A stretch of DNA of 64,000 nucleotides from positions 1-64,000 of the forward strand of contig CALFBP010000073.1 in NCBI GenBank assembly GCA_937951625.1, in the 5' to 3' direction. Positions 8,029 through 16,127 of this stretch are shown here, piece after piece. This DNA comes from an uncultured Thermoguttaceae bacterium. Its GTDB lineage: Bacteria; Planctomycetota; Planctomycetia; Pirellulales; Thermoguttaceae. Position 1 is the first letter of the stretch. Every line of letters begins with the position of its first letter. The translations under genes and the position numbers were made by a program. Under the pieces are notes generated by a model. It saw nothing but the letters and a program-made list of their open reading frames with translations, did not search any database and was not told the DNA's origin.

Positions 8029-9438
8029 CTAGGCTTGCGTTTCCGGCGTCTTGGGGGAGTTCGGCGGTTGCGCCTTTGGAGGTTCGGCGGGCTTGAAAAC
8101 ACGCTGGTCGTAAAGTTTCAAGGCGTGCAGGGCGTGCATCACCCCGTCGACTTCCCGCGGCGAAGCATAAATAAGGTTGGCCGGAGCGAAATAGTTTTCC
8201 AGGACCGACACCACATACGCGACGGCGAGGACTAGCCGGCGGTCCTCGAGGCGTTCGTCGGGCAACGAGACACAGAGCCACTCGAGAATCCTACCCGTTG
8301 CCCGAAGCGATCCGGAAACGTCCCGCCCCGGCCCTTTCGCCGCGAAAAAGCCGGGGTTCCAACTCCCATCCGCATTTTGCAGGCTCAGAGCAAAGGTATG
8401 ATATTCATCCAAGAACTTCCGGGCCCGCTCGAATTGACCGTCGATCGGCTGACCAGAACGAGCCCGTCGTTCGATCGCGTAGGCAAGACCTAGAAGATGG
8501 TTCGTCGCATCGCTTGAATCCGTTGGCGGCACGCGCTGGAGTTCCTCGCGGATCATTCGTTCGAACGACCAGGCGTCGCCTCGCGCATTCTTCCACGTGG
8601 CGTCATGGGGCAAGTAATGCGACAAGCCGATCAGCTTTTGCGAGAGGTCCGCTCCAGCCACACAGGAAAGTTTTTCGCTTTCCACCAAGTCGAGTACCTT
8701 GCCGCGCCAATCGCCAATGCGAAGTTCATAGTTCTCAGGCACGGCCGATTGGGCAAGCATGGCGAGGAATTCGCCCGGCACGTCTTGGAGAGCGTAGCCG
8801 ACACGGGCAATAGGCTTGTCCTTGTCCAGCGTGAGCAGCCGGTAGCCCGCACAAGGATAGTTGTAACACAGCGCCCCGATTCCGCTCAAAGCGCCGCCTG
8901 CCGCGCTGCCGTAGCGAATCTCGGTGTCGCACCCAAACGCCAAAGAGAACTTGAGAATCTGGGCTGGCGTGTTGTCGTTGGTGTTGATCGGGGCCCGAAA
9001 ATGCACCGCGAAAATGGAACGCACGCGGTCGCGCAAGGCCACCAGCGAAGGGCTTAAGGGCGCTCTCGCCTTGGGCGCAACCGAAAAGGTCGGCGGCTTG
9101 GGGGACTTGTCGGGCGAATCGGCAGGGCGCTCGGCTTCAGGCCTTGCTTTGGTTGCGGCTTTTTCCTTTTCTGTTGCGTCGTCCGGTTTGACCGTCTTCT
9201 CTGAAGCGGCCGCCTTCTCCCGATTTTGAACACCCGGCGCGGTCAGCGGAGGAACTTCAGTGGTGGGTTTCGCGGCGGCGGGCGAGGCTTGCGTCGGTTC
9301 TTCAGCGGCCTTGGGCTCCCCCGCTAAGAGAACAGGCGAAAGCAAGAAAATCGCCATCCAAAACACGACGTTTCCGAACGAGCGATTCGCGCGAGCCAGT
9401 CCCACTCCGTGTTTCCTCCTTGTTGGCCCGATAGCCAT
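8029..9438 (-). CDS. exported alpha/alpha-toroid-like protein of unknown function
   Basis: A 469-residue protein. A signal peptide or anchor lies at residues 22-40 (VVFWMAIFLLSPVLLAGEP), followed by a low-complexity Ala/Pro/Lys/Glu linker to about residue 130. A helical C-terminal domain contains SLQNADGSW, which matches the QW-type motif of prenyltransferase/squalene-cyclase toroids. No catalytic DxDD motif is seen, so it is unlikely to be a cyclase; similar planctomycete proteins are unannotated. AGGAG lies nine bases before the ATG. It follows the repeat protein gene (9474-11687) by 35 bases on the same strand, so the two are probably co-transcribed and work in the same compartment. Confidence 0.7.
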   Translation of the reverse strand: MAIGPTRRKHGVGLARANRSFGNVVFWMAIFLLSPVLLAGEPKAAEEPTQASPAAAKPTTEVPPLTAPGVQNREKAAASEKTVKPDDATEKEKAATKARPEAERPADSPDKSPKPPTFSVAPKARAPLSPSLVALRDRVRSIFAVHFRAPINTNDNTPAQILKFSLAFGCDTEIRYGSAAGGALSGIGALCYNYPCAGYRLLTLDKDKPIARVGYALQDVPGEFLAMLAQSAVPENYELRIGDWRGKVLDLVESEKLSCVAGADLSQKLIGLSHYLPHDATWKNARGDAWSFERMIREELQRVPPTDSSDATNHLLGLAYAIERRARSGQPIDGQFERARKFLDEYHTFALSLQNADGSWNPGFFAAKGPGRDVSGSLRATGRILEWLCVSLPDERLEDRRLVLAVAYVVSVLENYFAPANLIYASPREVDGVMHALHALKLYDQRVFKPAEPPKAQPPNSPKTPETQA

Positions 9439-9473
9439 CCGAGCGTCTCCTGAAGCAGTCGTGGTCTATCCGG

Positions 9474-11687
9474 TCAATTGTCGTTGCCGAGCGCAGCAGC
9501 CCTCGACGAATCGGCAGCAGCTTGAGGGGCGGGATTCTTTTTGCTTCTCGCGGCATCCTTCGCAGCGGATTCTTCAGGCAGGGGGCGGTCGATCAGGAAC
9601 CCGCTCTCGGCCCCGCGAACATTGTAGGTGTTGTTTTCAGCGCCGCAACCGTAGGTGTCGTTGCCGCCGTAGTCGATGAGGAAGCTGAAATTGCCGCCGC
9701 ATTGAGGCAAGGGATGATAGGAGATGTCGGGCGCGGCGTATCCCTGGCTGTAGCCCAGATAGACGTCGTTGCCCATATAGTCGAACAGGATGCCGATGCT
9801 TGCCTGGGCCCCGCTGCCTTGATTCCCACCGCCGGTGGCCTCGTAGCGGTCGTTTCCCCCGAAATCGAAAAGGCCGCCCAAGGAATCGTCCCAACCGAAC
9901 CCGAGACACATGATCGTCCCGCCGTAGGTGTCGTCGCCGGCGTCGTCGAAGCAGAAGCCCGGGGCGTAATGGCAGCCAAAGCCGCAGGAGAACCGCTGGA
10001 ACTCCGGTTCGCCGCGGGGCGCGCCGTTGTACATGACCCGCGTGCCGCCGTAGCGGCGATCGTTTCCGCCGAAATCTCGGGCGAAGCCGACGCCGAGCCA
10101 GTAGCCACCCCCGTGAGACATGTAGTCATACTCGTACACGTCGTCGCCGCCGCCGTCGAGAATCACACCAATCCCACCGTTGGCCACCTGGCGAAGCCCC
10201 GACCCGACGCCCTGCGACCAGCCCTCGTACCCTGGGGTTTCGGGATAGGAATCGAAGTACAATCCGCCGGCAAAATAGTGGTCTTTGCCGTCAAGGTCGT
10301 CGAGCAGACCGAACCCGAGCGGACCGCCGAAGCCTTGGGCCCACATGGCCGCGCGGTAGCTATCGTTGCCAGCGCGATCCAAGAGAAGCCCGATGCCCCC
10401 CAGGGCATGCCCCTGCACACGGCGAATGCCTGCGTAATAATCGGCCCCCTCAAAGTCCAGGAGAATTCCCACCCCGCACAAGGCGGATCCCTGGGCCACG
10501 TCCTGGGCCCGGTAAGTGTCGCGTCCCTCCAGGTCGACAAGCATGGAAATGCCCAGGACGGCACCCCCTTGGATTCCCGGCCGAGAGCCCTCATAGCGAT
10601 CGTCGCCACCCAGGTCGATCACCACCAGAACTGGTCGGGCGAGCGAAGCGACCCCTTCCCGATATACGTCGTTACCGCCCAAGTCGACCACTGCGGCCAC
10701 GTTCTCCAATTGGTCCAGATCGTAGATGTTGTTGTCTTTGCCGCCCACGAGGATCGTTCCGGCCGAGGTCACGATCCTCTTCACGACTTTTCCTGAGACC
10801 CCCTTCACCGGAACAGTTTCTTCCGAGGCAATCGCCTTGAACTGTTGAAGCAATTCGGGATCGGTCAGCGGTATCAAAGCGTCGGCGGCGTTGAACCAGG
10901 CACGCTGGTCCATCTTCTCCATCAGGTCACACAGGCGGCGCCCCATGCCGCGATCGACCAATGTGTGCCCGTTCGTGTTGTTCCCAACAAAAATTGGGTA
11001 GAGATACTGGTTCAACTCGGCTAGTTCGCTCGTCGTGAGCGGAGCCAGGGCGGCCGCATAGGCAGATTGGGCAGAGGTCAGCACTTGTTCCAGCACGTCC
11101 AAGGCCTGCTCGGTGGAGGTTACTTTGGCAAAGGAGCGGGCTTCTCGGACACCACAATCCATGCGACTTCGGGCAAGTATCAATGCTCGGTCCAAGCCCG
11201 ACGGGCCGCCCATCAAGTGCGCGTGCAAATGACGGGTGAATTTTTCCGCCTCGATTGGGGCCTCCAACGGGTGGCGCATAAGATAATCGAACCAACGCAA
11301 CCGGCAGTTTCCCGTCACCTCCGAAGGGCTCATGGGACCTGCGGTCGTGTCCAGCTTCATTGCCGTGTAGCTGACAAATCTTTGGAAGTTGGATTGCTGC
11401 CGGCGCGTGGCCAGCCCATCACGCATTTCTTGTTTTACTAAGGCCATCAGACCAGGGGCCAAAGGATTACCAACAGTTCCGAAATGATAGCCGTTTTCCG
11501 CCGTATCGTCCTTGGCGCGATCCCGCTTTGGCTCGGCTGCAACCAACAATCCCCCGCCCCACCCACTCCCTGCATAGAGCAAAATCGCGCAAACCACTGA
11601 GACAACCATGTCTTTCAGTCCGAAGGCCAAGCGTCCTCGCCGCGTTGGCACCAAAGCCCAAAGGCAGGAAGGATCTAGCTGTACCAT
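9474..11687 (-). CDS. exported protein with twelve D-x-G-x-D-x-Y repeats
   Basis: A 737-residue protein. A hydrophobic segment at residues 27-50 (MVVSVVCAILLYAGSGWGGG) acts as signal or anchor. A helical region covers about 55-300. From about 335 to 700 the motif D-(L/F/Y)-x-G-(N/D/R)-D-x-Y recurs at about 335, 358, 385, 411, 437, 464, 511, 538, 581, 608, 636 and 672, spaced mostly 23-28 residues, with Gly-rich turns and GIGILLD-type strands between. This suggests a beta-solenoid whose acidic turns could bind calcium, by analogy with RTX or dockerin loops, though the motif is neither. The C-tail is low-complexity Ala/Lys. It is first in the unit with the 8029-9438 gene. I do not recognise a named family. 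Confidence 0.7.
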   Translation of the reverse strand: MVQLDPSCLWALVPTRRGRLAFGLKDMVVSVVCAILLYAGSGWGGGLLVAAEPKRDRAKDDTAENGYHFGTVGNPLAPGLMALVKQEMRDGLATRRQQSNFQRFVSYTAMKLDTTAGPMSPSEVTGNCRLRWFDYLMRHPLEAPIEAEKFTRHLHAHLMGGPSGLDRALILARSRMDCGVREARSFAKVTSTEQALDVLEQVLTSAQSAYAAALAPLTTSELAELNQYLYPIFVGNNTNGHTLVDRGMGRRLCDLMEKMDQRAWFNAADALIPLTDPELLQQFKAIASEETVPVKGVSGKVVKRIVTSAGTILVGGKDNNIYDLDQLENVAAVVDLGGNDVYREGVASLARPVLVVIDLGGDDRYEGSRPGIQGGAVLGISMLVDLEGRDTYRAQDVAQGSALCGVGILLDFEGADYYAGIRRVQGHALGGIGLLLDRAGNDSYRAAMWAQGFGGPLGFGLLDDLDGKDHYFAGGLYFDSYPETPGYEGWSQGVGSGLRQVANGGIGVILDGGGDDVYEYDYMSHGGGYWLGVGFARDFGGNDRRYGGTRVMYNGAPRGEPEFQRFSCGFGCHYAPGFCFDDAGDDTYGGTIMCLGFGWDDSLGGLFDFGGNDRYEATGGGNQGSGAQASIGILFDYMGNDVYLGYSQGYAAPDISYHPLPQCGGNFSFLIDYGGNDTYGCGAENNTYNVRGAESGFLIDRPLPEESAAKDAARSKKNPAPQAAADSSRAAALGNDN

Positions 11688-12001
11688 TCCCTAGCTCCCG
11701 CAGACCAGCCAATTTGTCTAACCAACGCGGGACCAAAACATCCAAGCGAATTTTACGCAAACAGCCTATTCTTTTTTCCAACCCAGGAGATTCGCATTCT
11801 CCACTCGATCCAACAGGGCTGTCAGAGGCCGACTATTCCAAACCATCGTCGAAGAGTTTGTCAATAGATGAGGTAGAAAAGAGACTGCACCAAGAAAACA
11901 TGAGCTGATGCCTCTGGATTCGGCACGGCGCGCTCCATTTCTTGAAGTATCCGGGACGACCACCAAGCTCTTTGATAGACCGCTCAGGGGCTTCCGTTGA
12001 C
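11688..12001. other. intergenic region, nothing recognised
   Basis: This gap lies between the 3' end of ccsA and the start of the repeat-protein gene, both on the minus strand. It should hold the promoter of the repeat-protein gene, but no convincing -35/-10 pair, hairpin or small gene was found. Confidence 0.4.
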
Positions 12002-13801
12002 TCAGGCGATGCTCTCTTCCAGTTGTCGCTTGTGGGCCCCGCGAAGCCAAGCCACGGTTACGGCCACGGCCACGTACAAGAGCTGGATCGCCATGGCGGA
12101 ATACACATAACCTTGGCCTCCGCCGCCGAAACCATAGCTGTGCAGGCCGGCGCCGAGCACGAAGTTCACGCCGTACCAGGCCATGATCACCAAGGCGAAG
12201 CACACTACGGAGAGGGCTGCCAACCCCAACTCGTTGACCCAGCCCACGTACCGCGCATGAAGCACTGCCAGGTATCCAAGCAGTGCGATCAAAGCCCAGA
12301 CCTCCTTGGGATCCCAGCCCCAGAACCTTCCCCAAGAGTAGTCCGCCCACACGCCGCCGAGGATCGTGCCCGCCGCCAGCAGCAACACGCCGACTTGGAG
12401 GGCTTTGTACGTGAATCGGGTCAGCGCGGCGATAATGTTTGGGTCCCGAGAACGCGCCAGGTAGTACCCCAGGGTGATATTGCCTACGCCCAGCGCCAAG
12501 GCAAAAGCCGCGTAGCTGAGCGTGATGCTCATCACGTGAGTCACGAGCCAGAAATTGCTGCGGAGCACGGGCTGCAAGGGCTTCAAGCTGGGGTCAAGGA
12601 TGGCCGGGGAATTGTCAGCCAGGATCAAGGCCACGGTGGTCACGGCGGCAGCCGCGACCATGATATAGCGGCTGCGGTAGATCGCCTCGAACACGAGTCC
12701 GAATAGAGCCGTACCCAACGCCAAGTACACCACCGATTCGTACATGTTCGTCACCGGCGCTCTGCCCGAGATCGCGATGCGGAGCCCGAAGCCGGCGAGC
12801 ATGGCCGCGAAGCTGAGCACGAACAAGGCCACGCCCACCGCGTAGAGCGGCTTCCAGTTCGTGCCCAGGCTGAGGGCAACGAGGAAGAACGCCAGCATCG
12901 CGAAAATCCAGGCGAAGCGGAAAGGTACCCAGTGGTTGTAGGCCACTTCCAGATCGAGCTTGCTTTGCGAAGGATAGACTCCCAGCTTCGGTCCCGCCTC
13001 CTGGAGCGTGGAGATGAATTCGCTCGAGGCCGCGTTGAAGGCCTCGGCTGACTTGCTCAAGAACGCTGCCCGAACCTTTTGGAACTGCTCCCGAACCTTG
13101 GCCAACGTCCCTTGCGCGTCGTCCAGGCCTTTCAGGTCGCCACCCATCAACTCGGCAACCGAGAGCCACTCGTGATGTTCGTTGCCGGGAATAGGGAGGA
13201 TTGCCAGCCTTTTGCCCGCACGGTGGTTGAGATACTCTGCGTAGTTGCCCGCCAATTCCAGGGCTTTGCGCTCCAGCGTGGGCAGGCCGCGGTCCTCTTC
13301 GCGGCTGACCTTTCTCACCCACAGCAAGAAGGAGGTTTCACGTCCGGAGCGTGGGTCGCGGATGGTGGCCTGACTCAATTCCGCGGGAGAAAGGTACTTT
13401 TGATCCGCGCTCATGCCGAGCAAATCGCGGAGTTCCAGGTAATCGACGCGCAACAATCCGGCCTTGTCCCATTTGTCCAGCGATCCGTGGGAGGGAAACA
13501 GCCCCGCTGGGCGGGCATCGCCTTGAGCCGCCGAATCCCAGCCCGGCCACTCGAAAAGCAATGTCAGGTAGGCGGCCGTGGCGCCCAGCTTTTCACCCGA
13601 CTCGGGATCGACCAGACTAGCGCGATTACAAAGGGTTCGCAGCGTTTCCCAGGCCAACGTGTCCAATGGCTTGTAGCGTCCGCCATCTTGCACGGCCAGA
13701 CGCCGCCAGGGCTCCCAATCAAAAGACGCTTGCGACCCTTCGGCGAACGCGGCCAAAGGAAAAACCAGGGAGACTATCGCGATTGCGATTGGCTTATGCA
13801 T
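12002..13801 (-). CDS. ccsA: cytochrome c biogenesis protein CcsA/ResC with long N-terminal extension
   Basis: A System II cytochrome c maturation protein of 599 residues that carries haem across the membrane with ResB and joins it to CxxCH motifs. The haem-handling WWD motif is visible as WGRFWGWDPKEVWAL, with conserved histidines in LVTHVMS and LHSYGFG and about eight membrane helices from residue 300 on. The first roughly 280 residues are extra: a signal peptide, then a soluble exported domain beginning YKPLDTLAWETLR. Typical CcsA has about 320 residues. The ATG at 13801 is preferred over the TTG at 13810 because GGAG lies nine bases before it. It follows resB by 94 bases. Confidence 0.93.
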   Translation of the reverse strand: MHKPIAIAIVSLVFPLAAFAEGSQASFDWEPWRRLAVQDGGRYKPLDTLAWETLRTLCNRASLVDPESGEKLGATAAYLTLLFEWPGWDSAAQGDARPAGLFPSHGSLDKWDKAGLLRVDYLELRDLLGMSADQKYLSPAELSQATIRDPRSGRETSFLLWVRKVSREEDRGLPTLERKALELAGNYAEYLNHRAGKRLAILPIPGNEHHEWLSVAELMGGDLKGLDDAQGTLAKVREQFQKVRAAFLSKSAEAFNAASSEFISTLQEAGPKLGVYPSQSKLDLEVAYNHWVPFRFAWIFAMLAFFLVALSLGTNWKPLYAVGVALFVLSFAAMLAGFGLRIAISGRAPVTNMYESVVYLALGTALFGLVFEAIYRSRYIMVAAAAVTTVALILADNSPAILDPSLKPLQPVLRSNFWLVTHVMSITLSYAAFALALGVGNITLGYYLARSRDPNIIAALTRFTYKALQVGVLLLAAGTILGGVWADYSWGRFWGWDPKEVWALIALLGYLAVLHARYVGWVNELGLAALSVVCFALVIMAWYGVNFVLGAGLHSYGFGGGGQGYVYSAMAIQLLYVAVAVTVAWLRGAHKRQLEESIA

Positions 13802-13895
13802 TTCACGCAACTCCGATTCGTTGATCGTCTGAATGCATCTCGGCCGGCCTCGATGCTGCGCGGGTCAAAGCCCTTGCAAGCCCGGTCCCGAAAGG

Positions 13896-15836
13896 TCATC
13901 CGATTCTGGCAACGTCCACACCCGTTGGACTGTGGCCCTTGCCGCTGCGGGAGGCAATGGCGACCAATTCCTCGGATTGGCGGGGCGGGCCAAGACCGCG
14001 TTCCGACTGGACTTGAGTGTTTCGCTGCGAGACCGAGCCGCCTTTGCCCACGAAACGCACATAAAACATCACGGCGATTCCCACGCAGATCATGATGCTT
14101 CCGAAATACTTGAGGAAGCGGCCCGGGTCGTAGGCCACGCTCAAGATCGAGGCCGACCGGCCGTCTTCCAGTTCCTGAAAGCTGCTTTGGTAAAACGTGT
14201 ACCTGCCGTGCGTCAGGGGCTTGTTCATGGAGATCACCCGCTCCTCGTCGATCTGCCGGCTTGCATCCATCAGGCGGACACGGCTAGCGAACGAGGCATT
14301 GCCCACTCTTCCAGGGTTCAAGCCGCGCTGAAAACGAATCAACTGGAGCGAAAACCCCAAGGGCAATTCATCATTGCCGAAACGGATTTCGATCGGTCCT
14401 TGCTGGGTCTGGATCATCGTTTGACCAAACTTGGGATGATTGCGTTGAAGCCAGAACTCTTCGGTCGTACCGCCTGCCGAAAGGCGAACCAACGCGGCAG
14501 GCTCTGCGGCCCTCCGCTCGCCCGAGCCAAGCTCCAGCGGATAAAAGCTGACTTCGCGCCGAGCATGGGAGAGAACGTCGGCAACCACCACCTGAAATTG
14601 CCCAGCCACATCGATCGGCTGTCGCTTCGCCACCGCGCCCCGCGATTCATACCTGCCATTCAGCCCCACGCGGCAATAAATCTGTCCATCCGGAGCTTGA
14701 AAGAACTCCACTCCGAAATCGGGAGTCATCGCCGGGTGGTGATAGACGAATTTCACCGGACAGTCCCGCCCATGAACGCCGTCGAAGTTCAAGAAGGGGA
14801 ACTTAGCGAACGCGATCTGGCGGATCGGACGGTCCCTTTCTGGCGAGGTCACGCGGAGTTCCAAGAGCGGATTCGCCGGCTCCTGTCCCCGGCTAATGAA
14901 CTTCCCGGCCGTGCCTGGGGCCGCGTTGGGCAGGTACTCCACGATCTCCACGAACATCTTGCCCGCGCCCAGCGACATTTTTTTGCCGAGATGTTCGCGG
15001 ACGGCGACCCGCTCCATCCGGCCCTCGAAATGCATCGACAGCACTCCGTCCGGATCCATGTCCTTAGGCGGGTTCAGGAAATCATCGAGCATGGATTGGG
15101 CGGGCAAGCGCTGGAACTCGAACTTGACCGGCCCGATGAACATCTGAGATCCGAACTGATCGGCCACGAGCCATTCCTCCCGGAAGGCTCGTCCGTCCGT
15201 CCCGGCAAGCTCGAACCTCAACGCCGGACTGCCGCGGCCGCTTGGATCCTCTACCCAATCTTCTTCCACGCGCGCATGCCGATAAAACTTCACGATTTCC
15301 AAGCCGATGCCACTCATTTCCCCCAAGCTCAGCCGCTTTTTCGGGGGCCAATCCACAGGCCCTGGTTCGAAAACGAATTCCGTAGAGATCGATTCCCCAG
15401 TCCCTTGATCTTGACGCGTCGCCCTCAGCAAGCTGCGGTCGATGAGGGTGATCCTGTCGGCGGTCTGCCCTTCCGCGAATCCCACTTGACCCTCGATCCC
15501 GTAGCGATACGTGAAAATCGCTCCCGCCAATAGGACGAGCAAGCCCCCATGAGTCACGAGGAAGCCAATTCGCCTCTTGCCCCAAGGAAATCGGTTCACC
15601 GTGGCAGCGAAAATGTTGATCGCCAGGATCCCCAACAGGGCCGAGAACCAACGGCTCTGGTAAACATACCACTGAGCATATTCCCGACCCTTAATCGATT
15701 CGACAACCGTCGCCCAAGCCAACACCACGCTCAGCATGACGAGCAAGACGACAGCCACCTTCAAGGATCCCAAAAAAAGGAACAACTCCTTACCCGCCGT
15801 TTTCCACAGCGAGGGCCGGTCAAAGCGATCTACCAT
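13896..15836 (-). CDS. resB: cytochrome c biogenesis protein ResB/CcsB
   Basis: Partner of CcsA in System II cytochrome c maturation. The 646-residue protein has membrane helices near residues 22-41, 62-80 and 90-108, a large exported domain to about 580, then a final helix (SIMICVGIAVMFYVRF). The histidine in FLVTHGGLLVLLAG sits in the third helix, where CcsB binds haem. AAGGA seven bases upstream supports the ATG at 15836 over a TTG at 15881. It precedes ccsA on the same strand, the usual order. The substrates could include the diheme protein at 37512-41348. Confidence 0.93.
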   Translation of the reverse strand: MVDRFDRPSLWKTAGKELFLFLGSLKVAVVLLVMLSVVLAWATVVESIKGREYAQWYVYQSRWFSALLGILAINIFAATVNRFPWGKRRIGFLVTHGGLLVLLAGAIFTYRYGIEGQVGFAEGQTADRITLIDRSLLRATRQDQGTGESISTEFVFEPGPVDWPPKKRLSLGEMSGIGLEIVKFYRHARVEEDWVEDPSGRGSPALRFELAGTDGRAFREEWLVADQFGSQMFIGPVKFEFQRLPAQSMLDDFLNPPKDMDPDGVLSMHFEGRMERVAVREHLGKKMSLGAGKMFVEIVEYLPNAAPGTAGKFISRGQEPANPLLELRVTSPERDRPIRQIAFAKFPFLNFDGVHGRDCPVKFVYHHPAMTPDFGVEFFQAPDGQIYCRVGLNGRYESRGAVAKRQPIDVAGQFQVVVADVLSHARREVSFYPLELGSGERRAAEPAALVRLSAGGTTEEFWLQRNHPKFGQTMIQTQQGPIEIRFGNDELPLGFSLQLIRFQRGLNPGRVGNASFASRVRLMDASRQIDEERVISMNKPLTHGRYTFYQSSFQELEDGRSASILSVAYDPGRFLKYFGSIMICVGIAVMFYVRFVGKGGSVSQRNTQVQSERGLGPPRQSEELVAIASRSGKGHSPTGVDVARIG

Positions 15837-16127
15837 CGATTGATCCTTAAGGGAGGAGGCAATACACGCGGGTCGGAACAAGCGGCGGGAGGCAGATCAT
15901 GCAGGAATCGCGATTCATCTCGCGCAATTCACCCCTCAACGGAGGGCATTATCCACATCTTCTTTACGGTTTTTTTCCAGTTTACTCGACGGAAGCCTCG
16001 TAGACAACAATCACTTGCCCCCTAAGACCCGTCGATATAGTCAGTTCATCCCCCCAAGCGACGAAATAAGCCGATTGAAATCCACACTCACAACTGCCTC
16101 CCTACTTGGTTTGATCCAATGGGAATC
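15837..16127. other. intergenic region upstream of resB
   Basis: No gene is seen. On the minus strand TTGTCT, 17 bases, TAAACT (around 15975-16005) is the best promoter-like pair for resB, but each box matches only four of six consensus positions, so I do not list it as a promoter. Confidence 0.3.

Noticed and set aside
11528-11908. A 126-residue plus-strand frame across the repeat-protein gene start
   Set aside because: It is opposite the signal-peptide region of the repeat protein and has no family features.
13833-15533. A 566-residue plus-strand frame opposite resB
   Set aside because: It is a GC-rich shadow of resB; the ResB protein has helices and the conserved His, the shadow has none.
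15970-16010. TTGTCT-17-TAAACT as the resB promoter
   Set aside because: Each box matches only four of six consensus positions; too weak to list.
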